From Chloroflexota bacterium (lineage in GTDB: Bacteria; Chloroflexota; Dehalococcoidia; Bin125), in NCBI GenBank assembly GCA_009838915.1, contig VXQT01000013.1, forward strand, positions 62,001 through 126,000: 64,000 bases of DNA, read 5' to 3'. Under the pieces are notes generated by a model. The model was not told the origin of the DNA, did not search any database, and saw nothing but the letters and a program-made list of their open reading frames with translations. Shown one piece after another: positions 8,779 to 17,401 of the stretch (position 1 is its first letter; each line of letters begins with the position of its first letter). Made by a program: the position numbers and the translations under genes.

Positions 8779-9963
8779 ATGGACTTCAAGTTTTCGGCTG
8801 AGGACGTGGCGTTTCGCGAGGAGGTGCTGGACTTCCTCGGCGAGCAGTTGCCGCCGGGCTGGGCCGACCTCTCGGAGGGTCCGGCCGAGGATGGCGCGGC
8901 GAACCGGGAGCGCTGGGAGTTCACCCGCGGCTTTCACCGCGCGCTGGCCGATCGCGGCTGGCTGACGCTGGGCTGGCCGCAGGAGCACGGCGGCGCCGGC
9001 GCGGGACCGATTCGCCAGGCGATGTTCAACGAGACCATGGCCCACCACCGGGCGCCGGTCTACAACCAGGGCGTCGACCGCGTCGGGCCGACCGTGATCA
9101 TGTACGGCTCGGACGAGCAGAAGGAGTTCTTCCTGCCTCGCATCCGCTCGGCCGACATCCAGTGGTGCCAGGGATTCTCCGAGCCGGGCTCAGGCTCCGA
9201 CCTGGCCTCGCTGCAGACGCGCGCGCAGCGCGACGGCGACGACTACATCATCAACGGACAGAAGATCTGGACCTCGGGCGCGCAGCACGCCGACTATATC
9301 TTCATGCTCGCGCGGACCGAACCGGACGCGCCCAAGCACCGAGGCATCTCGTTCTTCCTCGTCGATATGAAGACGCCGGGCATCACCGTGCGCCCGCTGG
9401 TCAACATGGCCAATCGGCACCACTTCAACGAGGTCTTCTTCGAAGATGTCCGTGTACCGGCCAAGAACCGCGTCGGCGAGGAGAATCGCGGCTGGTACGT
9501 GGCGACAACCACGCTCGATTTCGAGCGCTCGGGCATTTCGCGGGTGGTCTCGGGCGTGCGCCTGCTGGGCGAACTGACCGATTTGGCCAGCCAGCCGGGC
9601 CCGGACGGGCGGCGACCGGACGAAGACCCGCGTATCCGCCACAAGCTGGCCGAGCTGAACATCGAGTTCACGGTCGGCCGCTGGCTCGCCTACCGCGTCG
9701 CCTGGATGCAGTCGCAGGGCCTGGTCCCCAACCACGAAGCCTCGATGTCGAAGCTCTACGGCACGATGATCAATCAGCGCCTGGCTGGGATGATCAACAT
9801 GTTCGGCCTCGCCGGCGGACTCTCGGGCGAGCAGGAGCACGCCCCCCTGCACGGTCGCCTGCCGGACGAGTACCTGAACTCCGTACCATTGACGATCGCC
9901 GCCGGCACGTCGGAGATCATGCGCAACATCATCGCGACGCGGGGTCTGGGATTGCCTCGTTAG
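8779..9963 (+). CDS. Acyl-CoA dehydrogenase
   Basis: A 394-residue flavoprotein of the acyl-CoA dehydrogenase family. It introduces a 2,3-double bond into an acyl-CoA and passes electrons to ETF. Recognisable parts are the N-terminal helical domain (FREEVLDFLGEQLPPGW), the FAD-contact segment QGFSEPGSGSDLASLQT, the IINGQKIWTSGAQHADYIF strand and the C-terminal AAGTSEIMRNIIATRGLGLPR end. Length is normal. ATG 8779 is chosen where homology begins; the track's earlier start runs through the repeat. It is divergent from the CoA-transferase, which could supply its acyl-CoA substrate (inference). Confidence 0.93.
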   Translation: MDFKFSAEDVAFREEVLDFLGEQLPPGWADLSEGPAEDGAANRERWEFTRGFHRALADRGWLTLGWPQEHGGAGAGPIRQAMFNETMAHHRAPVYNQGVDRVGPTVIMYGSDEQKEFFLPRIRSADIQWCQGFSEPGSGSDLASLQTRAQRDGDDYIINGQKIWTSGAQHADYIFMLARTEPDAPKHRGISFFLVDMKTPGITVRPLVNMANRHHFNEVFFEDVRVPAKNRVGEENRGWYVATTTLDFERSGISRVVSGVRLLGELTDLASQPGPDGRRPDEDPRIRHKLAELNIEFTVGRWLAYRVAWMQSQGLVPNHEASMSKLYGTMINQRLAGMINMFGLAGGLSGEQEHAPLHGRLPDEYLNSVPLTIAAGTSEIMRNIIATRGLGLPR

Positions 9964-9965
9964 GA

Positions 9966-10787
9966 TCAGTCCACGTCAATCACAATGCGGCAGTGATCGC
10001 TCGCGCCCCACTCCTCAGGCGAGTTCACTGCTCGAACCCGTATCTCCTCGTGCAGGCCTCTCGAAGCAAAGACGTGATCGAGTTGCCCACTGGCCGCCTC
10101 GGGAGGTTGGCCGCGAGGAAGAAACGTCGGAGCGAGAAGTGGCCCGAGGTACTCCAGTCCCAGCGCCTCCAGCCGATCCCAGACGGTTCGCTCCCTTCGA
10201 AGAAACTCCTGATCGGGCGCATCGTCGTCGTTGGACATGTTGAAGTCACCAGCAAGGATGACGCGGTGAGTCCCAGGATCGGTGTTCCCTATGAACGCGG
10301 AGAGATCAGAGATGATGCGGTGGGCGGAAGCGTCGGGATATCCAACGCGAAAGTTCGTCGATGCGGATGGGTGCGGACTGAGCCAGCGAGCGTAGGCCGA
10401 GACAACGATGAACGGCTGAGTACCGGTATCCCGAGGACTTACACGAGCCGCCGCGATTGTTCCGATGCCGCTGACAGCGATCTCGTCTTCATCGACCAAG
10501 CTGATCGGACTCACTTGCTTGAACCACTCGATCTTGACGCGATCGGAGAGGCGGACGACCATCGGCCAGCGTTCGAGGAGGTGCGGCCAGCGACCTTCGT
10601 ACCAGTTGGAGTTCCAGACGTGCGAGTCGTAGTGGTCGACTGGTCCCAGCTCAACTTGTCCTGCGATGTCTGGAGCGGGAATGCCAGTCTCTTGCAACAG
10701 CGCAACATCGACTCCAGGCATTGAGACCAGTTGCCGCCAGGGCTCTCGCATCTTCGCGATGTTCCAGCAGACGAGTCTGACTGACAC
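9966..10787 (-). CDS. Endonuclease/exonuclease/phosphatase (EEP) family protein
   Basis: A 273-residue EEP-fold hydrolase. Motifs are VCWNIAK with LLQETG (metal-binding Glu), LAGDFNMSNDD, and the C-terminal GASDHCRIVID (catalytic His). Such enzymes cut phosphodiesters in DNA, RNA or small molecules; the target is unknown. There is no signal peptide. The annotated longer start would add PSFPRRRESI, which is simply a translated type-B repeat. The GTG at 10787 has AGGAG 9 nt upstream and begins directly at the conserved strand, so it is preferred. It ends 3 bases from the stop of the convergent acyl-CoA dehydrogenase. Confidence 0.82.
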   Translation of the reverse strand: MSVRLVCWNIAKMREPWRQLVSMPGVDVALLQETGIPAPDIAGQVELGPVDHYDSHVWNSNWYEGRWPHLLERWPMVVRLSDRVKIEWFKQVSPISLVDEDEIAVSGIGTIAAARVSPRDTGTQPFIVVSAYARWLSPHPSASTNFRVGYPDASAHRIISDLSAFIGNTDPGTHRVILAGDFNMSNDDDAPDQEFLRRERTVWDRLEALGLEYLGPLLAPTFLPRGQPPEAASGQLDHVFASRGLHEEIRVRAVNSPEEWGASDHCRIVIDVD

Positions 10788-10806
10788 TTGGCGCTGCTCC
10801 TTCTGG

Positions 10807-10834
10807 ATGGATTCCCGCCTGCGCGGGAATGACG
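10807..10834. repeat. Type-B palindromic repeat
   Basis: TGGATTCCCGCCTGCGCGGGAATGACGG has a perfect 8-bp stem (ATTCCCGC/GCGGGAAT) and a CTGC loop. It lies just upstream of the EEP gene and extends its open frame artificially. Confidence 0.75.
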
Positions 10835-10859
10835 GAACGGTGGGCGGGGGCATCGACGA

Positions 10860-11156
10860 TTAGGACGTGGCGCGGACGTACGCGTTCCCCAATGCGCCCC
10901 AACTGGCGACGAGGAACGGCACGCAGTAGGTGAGGGGGACTTTCCAGGCGAGCTCCGCCGATCCGTCTCCGCCGACGATCACGGTGCCCTGGTTGATGGC
11001 GACGAGGATGGTACCGACGACGGCTGAGGTGAGGATCGAGCGGCGCAGCATGCCTCGGTTGCGGAAGGCGCAGCGCCAGCATTCGAGGCGCGACTTCATC
11101 CGGAAGTGCCAGCTCTGGGGTGGATTCGGCAGGTGCGGGCAGGCGGCGACGCTCAT
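10860..11156 (-). CDS. NrtS-like small membrane protein (nitrate/nitrite transporter family)
   Basis: A 98-residue protein with two predicted membrane segments: SILTSAVVGTILVAINQGTVIV and VPLTYCVPFLVASWGALGNAY. The pattern RRSI...VVGTILVAINQG...K-PLTYCVPFLVAS-GA matches small NrtS-type proteins proposed to move nitrate or nitrite across the cytoplasmic membrane. Assignment is from pattern memory. The ATG is 6 nt from a TAGATT box, so the transcript is probably leaderless. It shares a tiny divergent promoter region with the HAD gene. Confidence 0.7.
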   Translation of the reverse strand: MSVAACPHLPNPPQSWHFRMKSRLECWRCAFRNRGMLRRSILTSAVVGTILVAINQGTVIVGGDGSAELAWKVPLTYCVPFLVASWGALGNAYVRATS

Positions 11157-11161
11157 GGGGG

Positions 11162-11168
11162 TAATCTA
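11162..11168. promoter_or_regulatory. Overlapping divergent -10 boxes
   Basis: TAATCTA reads TAATCT on plus (7 nt before GTG 11175) and TAGATT on minus (6 nt before ATG 11156). Both starts would be leaderless, and the two RNA polymerases would compete for the same bases. Confidence 0.45.
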
Positions 11169-11174
11169 GCTTTT

Positions 11175-11582
11175 GTGCGGCCGCTGAATATCTTCTTCGA
11201 CGTCGACGGATGCCTGGTCTCCTGGAATCTGCACCTGCGGCCCTACGCTCGCGAGGTGCTCGAGCGGTTGCAGGAGCGCGGGCATCACGTCTACATGTGG
11301 TCGGGCTACGGGGCGAGGCGCGAGGTCGCGGACAAGCACGATCTCTGGCCGCTGCTGGCCGGAATCATGGGCAAGCCAATCTTCCAATACCGTCAGCGGC
11401 TGCACCTGTTCACCGACATCGTGCCCGACTTCATCATCGACGACCATCGCGAGATCGTGGACGCGCTGGGGGGCGCGGTGATCAAGCCGCCGCAGGAGCC
11501 GCTGGCGCGCGATCGCGAGATGGTCCGCGTGTACCGTCGCATCCTTGAGTACGAACGCGAGCATCGCCGCCGCTGGGCGTAG
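11175..11582 (+). CDS. HAD-superfamily hydrolase, small
   Basis: A 135-residue HAD-fold protein. It shows the nucleophile motif FFDVDGCLV, a motif II-like MWSGYGAR, and a late acidic pair in DFIIDDHREI. There is no cap domain, as in C0-type phosphatases. The substrate is unknown. GTG 11175 is used because conserved sequence begins at once and a TAATCT box precedes it by 7 nt. The track start would extend into the opposite gene. Confidence 0.78.
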   Translation: MRPLNIFFDVDGCLVSWNLHLRPYAREVLERLQERGHHVYMWSGYGARREVADKHDLWPLLAGIMGKPIFQYRQRLHLFTDIVPDFIIDDHREIVDALGGAVIKPPQEPLARDREMVRVYRRILEYEREHRRRWA

Positions 11583-11597
11583 CAGGGACTGAGCTCG

Positions 11598-13523
11598 TTA
11601 CTCGTCCGCTTCGGCTTCGAGCTGAGGCAACTCCCGATCGAGCGGGTAGCTCTCGTGGGCGGTGTTGAGCCAGCTCGTGCTCAGGCGATCGGTCGACCAG
11701 GCGTATTCGAACAGGCGCGGATCGGGATGCAGCCAGGGTTGGTGGAGGCCGAGTTGGATGCCGGTGATCAGCGGGATCTGCCACTGCACGGCCTCGCCGC
11801 GCAGCAGCATCTCCTGGACCTGGTGGCCGAGGTCCTGGCGGGCTCCCAGATTGAACGTGGTTCGCATCTGCTCGATCAACGCGTCGAGCTCGGGGTTTAC
11901 GCCGCCGCTCCAGCGGCGCGCGCCCTGTGAGTGCAGCGTGTCGGACCAGGCGTCGGTCGGATCGGCCTGCTGCGGCACGGCGCCCCAGCCGAGGAAGCAG
12001 AATCGTTCGCCGGCGCGCAACTGATCAATCGCGTCGGCGAACGCTCGATGCTCAAGATTCACCTCAAGGCCGGTCGCCTCGGCGATCATCCCGCGCACTG
12101 CTTCGCCTGAGCCGGGAAAGAAGCCTTCAAACAGGTCGGCCACGACCAGGGGTATCGGCGATCCGGTCGCGCCGCCGGCGCCGGCGACCAGCGCGGCCGC
12201 TACGGCGAGGTCCGCCTCTCTGTCCTCGCGGTATCCGGGCAGACTGACAGTGAGGCGTTCGTTCAACGCCCAGCCTTCAAGGAACCAGGGCAACGGACCC
12301 GACGCGCGGCCGTGACCGTCGTACAGCCGCTGTGTCAGCTTCGGCCGATCGACGGCGAATCCGATTGCGCGAATGATGCGTGGGTCGCCAAGCGCAGCTC
12401 CAACTTCGTCAGAGAGCGGCGCGAGCAACTCCACCGAGGCTGCGAGCGGCAGTTCAAACGTCGGATGCTCGGGATATCGCTCCCGCAGCGCTTCGACCGT
12501 TGCGTTGGTCAGTGGGAAGTCGGCACGGTCCACCGTCGCGGCGTCGTAGAGCCCGGCGATGCCGCTCGTGTCGCCGGACGTAAGCGTGATGCCGTCGGCC
12601 CAGGCCGATTCGGCGCGCCACCAGTTGCTCGACCGCGCCAGCGTGAGTTCGGCTCCGTTGTAGAGCAACGGCGTGTACGGTCCCGTGCCGCTGTTGAGGA
12701 ACACGTCGGACGGATCGTCGCGCCATGCATCGCCGAAATGCTCCGCCGCTTCAGGGTTAGTGATCCAGGCGAACGGCGAGGAGTGCACCGAACTGAGGTA
12801 CGCGGCGTCGGGAGCGTCGGTGGTCAGGCGGAGTGAGCCATCCGTCGTCGCCTCAGCGGACGCGGTGCGGTCGTAGGCCGCCCGTCGGAAGAAGTGCGGA
12901 TCGGGCAGTCCGTCGGCGTCGAGCGCGGACCGCTGGCGCTCGATGTTCCAGCGGATGTCCTCGGCCGTGACCGCGCGGCCGTTGGCCGGTTCGTCGTCCC
13001 AGAAAACCGCGGCGGGATCGACCGTGAAGACGTAGGTCGTTTCGTCGGGAATCTCAGGCAGCGCGCAGAGGTCCGCCTCGAGTTCTCCGGATGACACCGA
13101 GTCAGGTCGGAGCAGGCGGTTGTACATCAGGCTGTGCATCGCCTGGGTGTAGCGGAAGCGTGAGCGATGCGGATCCCAGCGGTCGTGTCGGTCGACCGGC
13201 AACCAGGCGCGAATGACGCCGCCGCGCGCAGGACCGCTCGGCGCTTGCGGCTGCGCGTCCTGCGCGCCGTCCGGCTCAGGCGCCGTCTGCTGCATCGATT
13301 GCTGGGCCGACTGCTGGACCGATTGCTGCTGAGGCCGATCGGACTGCGCGTTCTGTGCCGGCTCGGTCTGCTGTTGGAGCGCCGGTTCTTCGTCATCGGA
13401 GCAGCCGACCAGGGCCAGCCCGGCCGCGCCAACGCCGGCGCGCGCGCTGGCGCGCAGCAGGGTGCGTCGGGAGAGGCGGCGGCGCAGTGTGGTCCAATGT
13501 CCGCCGGAGGGTCTCGTTGACAT
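11598..13523 (-). CDS. Peptide/nickel-type ABC substrate-binding lipoprotein (SBP family 5)
   Basis: A 641-residue extracellular solute-binding protein. The N-terminus has a Tat motif (LSRRTLLRASARAG) and a lipobox LALVGC with Cys about 41, so it is exported folded and lipid-anchored. A Gln/Pro-rich tether of roughly 60 residues follows, then the family-5 fold (WDPHRSRFRYTQAMHSLMYNRLL; FTVDPAAVFWDDEPANGRAVTAEDIRWNIERQ). Ligands are probably peptides or similar. No permease or ATPase genes are adjacent, so it is an orphan that could feed the transporter at 25-29 kb (inference). ATG 13523 is chosen for the Tat motif and a TACGAT box 7 nt upstream. Confidence 0.85.
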   Translation of the reverse strand: MSTRPSGGHWTTLRRRLSRRTLLRASARAGVGAAGLALVGCSDDEEPALQQQTEPAQNAQSDRPQQQSVQQSAQQSMQQTAPEPDGAQDAQPQAPSGPARGGVIRAWLPVDRHDRWDPHRSRFRYTQAMHSLMYNRLLRPDSVSSGELEADLCALPEIPDETTYVFTVDPAAVFWDDEPANGRAVTAEDIRWNIERQRSALDADGLPDPHFFRRAAYDRTASAEATTDGSLRLTTDAPDAAYLSSVHSSPFAWITNPEAAEHFGDAWRDDPSDVFLNSGTGPYTPLLYNGAELTLARSSNWWRAESAWADGITLTSGDTSGIAGLYDAATVDRADFPLTNATVEALRERYPEHPTFELPLAASVELLAPLSDEVGAALGDPRIIRAIGFAVDRPKLTQRLYDGHGRASGPLPWFLEGWALNERLTVSLPGYREDREADLAVAAALVAGAGGATGSPIPLVVADLFEGFFPGSGEAVRGMIAEATGLEVNLEHRAFADAIDQLRAGERFCFLGWGAVPQQADPTDAWSDTLHSQGARRWSGGVNPELDALIEQMRTTFNLGARQDLGHQVQEMLLRGEAVQWQIPLITGIQLGLHQPWLHPDPRLFEYAWSTDRLSTSWLNTAHESYPLDRELPQLEAEADE

Positions 13524-13530
13524 ACGCGTT

Positions 13531-13536
13531 ATCGTA
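13531..13536 (-). promoter_or_regulatory. -10 box for leaderless SBP gene
   Basis: TACGAT lies 7 nt upstream of ATG 13523. Confidence 0.4.
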
Positions 13537-13668
13537 TCCGCGATTTCCCTATGGGGGCATTGAGCAGTAGCAATTCGATCAGGCACCTAGACGGAATGGC
13601 CGCGTCGGGCGATACTTGTGCAAGCCGTGCAAATCGTCGCCGCGACCGGCGAGCGAAGGGTTGATGTG

Positions 13669-14004
13669 ATGCCGCCTCTGGTTCCCTCCTTCATGATGCC
13701 GCAGTGGCTCAAGGACGCGCCGATTCCTATTCAGATGGCGCTGCTGCTGCCGGGCCTGATCGTGGGCAACATCCTCGCGATCGCGGTGCACGCGATCATG
13801 ATCAATCTCGGCGCCGGCAATCAGCACCTGTCCTCGGCCGACGGCGGCTTCGACGCCTGGCTGCTGTGGATCATCATCGGGGCCGGCCTGTTCATCGGCC
13901 TCGCCGCCGGCGGCTTCGTCTACATCGGCGTCGGTCTGGGCGCGGACAAGGAAACCGAGGAAGCCGAAGAAGGCGAAGCCGAGAGCGGCATGCTCGAGCT
14001 GTAG
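13669..14004 (+). CDS. Small integral membrane protein, unknown
   Basis: About 111 residues with two clear hydrophobic segments (MALLLPGLIVGNILAIAVHAIMI and WLLWIIIGAGLFIGLAAGGFVYIGVGL). A short acidic cytoplasmic tail rich in Glu follows (ETEEAEEGEAESG). No family is recognised. ATG 13669 is preferred over the track start because GAAGGG lies just upstream. The gene ends before a strong terminator hairpin. Confidence 0.6.
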   Translation: MPPLVPSFMMPQWLKDAPIPIQMALLLPGLIVGNILAIAVHAIMINLGAGNQHLSSADGGFDAWLLWIIIGAGLFIGLAAGGFVYIGVGLGADKETEEAEEGEAESGMLEL

Positions 14005-14030
14005 CGCGTTCGCCTAAGGCTCAAACGAAC

Positions 14031-14058
14031 AAACACCCCCTCTTGCGAGGGGGTGTTT
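14031..14058 (+). terminator. Intrinsic terminator-like hairpin
   Basis: AAACACCCCCTC-TTGC-GAGGGGGTGTTT is a perfect 12-bp stem with a 4-nt loop, 26 bases after the membrane-protein stop. The A/T ends allow termination on both strands between convergent genes. Confidence 0.75.
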
Positions 14059-14105
14059 CGCTTCATGCGTCTCGTACGGCTGTTGCGCCCCAGCCTCCTC
14101 CGGTT

Positions 14106-14126
14106 CCCTCTCCCCGAGGGAGAGGG
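14106..14126. repeat. Short CCCTCTCCC/GGGAGAGGG palindrome
   Basis: A 9-bp perfect stem with a CGA loop just downstream of the dienelactone hydrolase stop. It resembles the ends of the type-A repeats and may serve as a terminator for the minus-strand gene. Confidence 0.5.
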
Positions 14127-14137
14127 GGCTACGGACG

Positions 14138-14830
14138 CTACCCTTGCAGCTCGGCGGCGAAGAAGGCCTTGAGCTTGTCCCAGGCGTCGGCGGCCGCCTC
14201 GGGGTCGTGGATGTCCGAGGTGTCGTTGAAGAAGCCGTGGTCGGAGTCCGGGTACATGTGGATTTCGTTGCGCACGCCGGCGCGGTCGAGCGCCGTCTGA
14301 AGATTTTCGACGACTTCCGCGTTGATCCACTCGTCGCGCCCGGCGAAGAAGCCCATCACCGCGCCCTGGATCTTGCCGGCGTTGTCCAGGCCGGCTCCGG
14401 GCACGCCGTAGAACGGCGCGGCGGCGGTCACGGCCGGATTGTTCATCGCCAGCAGCAGCGACATGCCGCCGCCGAGGCAGAATCCGGTCACTCCGATCCG
14501 GTCGGAGCGCACGTCGTCGCGAGCTTGCAGCGCGGCTACGGCGCCGGACATGTCGACCAGCGCGTTGGGTTCCTGCAGCGACATCATCAGCTTCTGCGCC
14601 TCGTCCGGCTCGGCCGTAACCGAGCCGTGGAAGAGGTCGGGCGCGAGGGCGACATAACCCTCGGCCGCAATCCGGTTGGCAATGTCGCAGATGTTCGGGT
14701 TGAGACCCCACCACTCCTGGATCACGACGACGCCGGGATAGGGTCCGCCCTCAACGGGCCGGGCCAGGTAGCCCGATGCGCTGCCGCCGTTGGCGGGGAA
14801 TTGGATCTGTTGGTGGGCGAGGATAGCCAT
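14138..14830 (-). CDS. Dienelactone hydrolase family protein
   Basis: A 230-residue alpha/beta hydrolase of the dienelactone hydrolase type. It shows the nucleophile elbow GVTGFCLGGGMS (Cys), an acid in FFAGRDEWI and the His in PDSDHGFFND. The conserved VVIQEWWGLNPNICDIANRIA oxyanion/early-helix block is present. Such enzymes open lactones in aromatic degradation or cleave other esters. AAAGGACC precedes the ATG. It is 12 bases downstream of the SDR gene on the same strand, probably one operon. Confidence 0.9.
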   Translation of the reverse strand: MAILAHQQIQFPANGGSASGYLARPVEGGPYPGVVVIQEWWGLNPNICDIANRIAAEGYVALAPDLFHGSVTAEPDEAQKLMMSLQEPNALVDMSGAVAALQARDDVRSDRIGVTGFCLGGGMSLLLAMNNPAVTAAAPFYGVPGAGLDNAGKIQGAVMGFFAGRDEWINAEVVENLQTALDRAGVRNEIHMYPDSDHGFFNDTSDIHDPEAAADAWDKLKAFFAAELQG

Positions 14831-14842
14831 GGGTTTGGTCCT

Positions 14843-15790
14843 TTAGCGTGGGGCCTGGGCAGGCCAGGGGTTTTTCTGAGAGCCGAGGTAGGACTGGGCG
14901 GCGACGCGGTCGAGCTCGTCCAGCGTAAAGCCGGTGCCGGAGGCGTAGACGGCGGCCTCGACCGTGGGCAGCGAGTACATGCCGACCTCGTTGCCCCAGA
15001 CGAGGAAGTCGCGGCCGTTGATGTTGGCGGCGGCGTCGGTGCAGAGCCAGACGGTGAAGGGTGAGACGTTCTCGGGCGCCATCATCGCCTCGCGGTCGGC
15101 GCCGAAGTCAATATCGCCGGCATCGCCCGCTGCCAGTCCCGCTTCGCGGGCGCGGCGCTGGGCTTCGGCCAGTTCCTCGGTCAACGTCAGCCTCGTGCCG
15201 GCGCGCGGTCGGATCGCGTTGGCGGTGACGCCGTAGCGCCCCAGGTCACGGGCCAGCGTGCGGGTCAAGCCGACGATGCCCTCCTTGGCGGCGGCGTAGT
15301 TGGCCTGGCCCATGTTGCCGAGGCCGGACTCGGACGAGGTGTTGACGATCCGCCCCGAGCGCTGCTGGCGGAAGACCTGCGAGGCGAATTTGGTCACCGT
15401 GAAATGACCCTTGAGGTGGACGTCGACGACCACGTCCCACTCGTCCTCGGTCATGTTGAAGACCATCCGGTCGCGCAGGATGCCGGCGTTGTTGATCAGG
15501 ATGTCGAGCCGGCCGAACGAATCCAGCGCCTGCTGGACCATGCGCTCACCGGCCGCCATGTCGGCGACCGAGTCGTAGTTGGCGACGGCGTCGCCGCCGG
15601 CGTCCTTGATCGCGTTGACCACCTCGTCGGCGGGCCCGGCCTCGCCGTCGAGTTCGCCGCCCTGCGAGCCGCCGTAGTCGTTGACCACGACGCGCGCGCC
15701 CTCGGAGGCGAGTAGCAGCGCGTGTCCGCGGCCGATCCCGCGTCCCGCGCCGGTCACGATCGCGACGCGCCCTTCGAGTCGATCGCCCAT
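14843..15790 (-). CDS. Short-chain dehydrogenase, multifunctional-enzyme-type 3-hydroxyacyl-CoA dehydrogenase
   Basis: A 315-residue SDR. It has the Rossmann motif VTGAGRGIGRGHA, NNAGILRD and the catalytic Ser plus YAAAKEGIVGL (Tyr-x-x-x-Lys). The GG(S)QGGELDGEAGPADEVV insert and C-terminal extension resemble the dehydrogenase part of peroxisomal multifunctional enzymes acting on 3-hydroxyacyl-CoA. The precise substrate is unknown. GAAAGGACC precedes the ATG. It is probably cotranscribed with the following hydrolase. Confidence 0.88.
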   Translation of the reverse strand: MGDRLEGRVAIVTGAGRGIGRGHALLLASEGARVVVNDYGGSQGGELDGEAGPADEVVNAIKDAGGDAVANYDSVADMAAGERMVQQALDSFGRLDILINNAGILRDRMVFNMTEDEWDVVVDVHLKGHFTVTKFASQVFRQQRSGRIVNTSSESGLGNMGQANYAAAKEGIVGLTRTLARDLGRYGVTANAIRPRAGTRLTLTEELAEAQRRAREAGLAAGDAGDIDFGADREAMMAPENVSPFTVWLCTDAAANINGRDFLVWGNEVGMYSLPTVEAAVYASGTGFTLDELDRVAAQSYLGSQKNPWPAQAPR

Positions 15791-15924
15791 GATTGGGGTC
15801 CTTTCTGCATGCAGTCAGTTCAGCAGGCAGGATACAAGGCGGCCGCCTACTTGACGGAACGAGGAAGTCCTTGCTAAAGCGGTAGTGGCGGTTGGACGGG
15901 CGGTTCTTCTGGACAGAGGGTTTG

Positions 15925-16317
15925 ATGGTGACGACATCTGCGGCGCCCGCAGCGGCGCCGGTTCCCTGGTTGGCCGAGCGGGACAGCGCCGTCGGCAAGG
16001 ACGAACGAGGCTCGCAGCCGGCGACGGCCGAGGCGGCGCTGCGGGCGATCGCCTGCACGATCCTGACGCCGTCGGGCGCGCTCCTGGCGCGAGCGATGGC
16101 CCGGCCGCGTCCTGCCTCATTGCCGGCCGACAGCTACGCGGTTGAGGTCAGCGAGGTGCGGCCCCAGGGCGCGCTCGAGCCGCTCCTGCGAACCAATCCG
16201 CACGTGGTGCTGCGCATGCCGCACGAGGCGCAGCTGGCGCTGCGGATCGACCACATCATCGGTCCGCGTCAGCGCCGCACCTACTACCTGCAGACGCTGA
16301 CCTCGGAGAGCGAATAG
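15925..16317 (+). CDS. Conserved-looking hypothetical protein
   Basis: About 130 residues, with an Ala/Pro-rich N-terminus and then a compact segment (AEAALRAIACTILTPSGALLARAMARP...HVVLRMPHEAQLALRIDHIIG). There are no membrane segments, no metal motif and no family that I recognise. ATG 15925 is chosen because AGAGGG lies 5 nt upstream; the track start 33 bases earlier is possible. It is followed after about 40 bases by the SMP-30 gene. Confidence 0.5.
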   Translation: MVTTSAAPAAAPVPWLAERDSAVGKDERGSQPATAEAALRAIACTILTPSGALLARAMARPRPASLPADSYAVEVSEVRPQGALEPLLRTNPHVVLRMPHEAQLALRIDHIIGPRQRRTYYLQTLTSESE

Positions 16318-16357
16318 GATCGGCCTGGACATACCGACTTCTGGAAAGCAGACAGTG

Positions 16358-17278
16358 ATGGACTTCGTCGAGCTGGCCACGGGGCTTGAGTTTCCCGAGG
16401 GGCCGATCGCGATGGACGACGGCTCGGTCCTGTTGACTGAGATCGCGCGGGGCACGTTGACGCGGGTGACGCCCGATGGCCGGGTCGAGGTCGTCGCCGA
16501 GACCGGCGGCGGGCCGAACGGCGCCGCCGTAGGGCCCGACGGACAGGTCTGGATCACCAACAACGGCGGGTTCGAGTGGGATCGCGCGGGCGGCCGACTG
16601 CTGCCCGCGGGGCAGGCGCGGAACTACGCAGGCGGGTCGATCCAGCGCGTCGATCTGGAGACCGGCGCGGTGGAGACGGTCTACACCGAGTGTGACGGCC
16701 TGCCGCTCAAGGGCCCGAACGACATCGTCTTCGATGCGACCGGCGGGTTCTGGTTCTCGGACCTGGGCAAGAACCGCGAGTACGACCGCGATCTGGGCGC
16801 GCTCTACTACGCGACGACCGACGGCAGCCACATTTCCCGCGCCGTCTTTCCCATCCCGGGCGGCGCCAACGGCGTCGGCCTGGCCCCGGGCGACACGCAC
16901 GTCTACGTCGCCGAAACTCCGACCGGCCGGCTGTTCGGCTGGGAGATAGCCGAACCGGGCGTGCTGGCCGCCGACCACGCCGCGGCCGGGTTCAACTCCT
17001 TTATCGCCAACGCCGGCGGCTACACGCTGTTCGACTCGCTCGCAGTGGAGGCGTCGGGCCAGGTCTGCGTGGCGACGATCGGCCCAGGTGGGATCACGGT
17101 GATCGACCCGCGCACGGGCGAAGTTGAACATGTGACGGTGGGCGACGATCCGCTGACGACCAATATCTGTTTCGGCGGACCCGAGATGCGCACCGCCTAC
17201 ATCACGCTCTCGACCACGGGCCGGCTGATCTCGTGCGAGTGGCCGCGTCCCGGCCTCAGGCTCCACTACAACGCGTAG
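16358..17278 (+). CDS. SMP-30/gluconolactonase-like lactonase
   Basis: A 306-residue six-bladed beta-propeller of the SMP-30/LRE family. It shows GLEFPEGPIAMDDGSVLLTEI with the first metal-binding Glu, the Asn in GGPNGAAVG, GPNDIVFDATGGFWFSDLG with Asn and Asp ligands, and GANGVGLAPGDTHVYVAET. Members hydrolyse lactones of sugars or other organics in a divalent-metal-dependent way. Of the tandem GTG-ATG, the ATG at 16358 is chosen with GGAAAG upstream. It may work with the upstream dienelactone hydrolase/SDR genes on the other strand (inference). Confidence 0.87.
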   Translation: MDFVELATGLEFPEGPIAMDDGSVLLTEIARGTLTRVTPDGRVEVVAETGGGPNGAAVGPDGQVWITNNGGFEWDRAGGRLLPAGQARNYAGGSIQRVDLETGAVETVYTECDGLPLKGPNDIVFDATGGFWFSDLGKNREYDRDLGALYYATTDGSHISRAVFPIPGGANGVGLAPGDTHVYVAETPTGRLFGWEIAEPGVLAADHAAAGFNSFIANAGGYTLFDSLAVEASGQVCVATIGPGGITVIDPRTGEVEHVTVGDDPLTTNICFGGPEMRTAYITLSTTGRLISCEWPRPGLRLHYNA

Positions 17279-17401
17279 TCTCGGCTTCCTCTGTGGCATG
17301 CCGCGCAGGCGGATCGCAGCCGTCGGCGGCTTGTTCGCTGTCGGGGGCGCGGATAGCATGCGGGCAGCGCCGCGCTCGAACTCGCGGGGACGGGAGCAGG
17401 G

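Noticed and set aside
1850-14126. CRISPR-like array from repeated palindromes
   Set aside because: Copies are few, irregularly spaced over kilobases and partly inverted, with no uniform spacers or cas genes.
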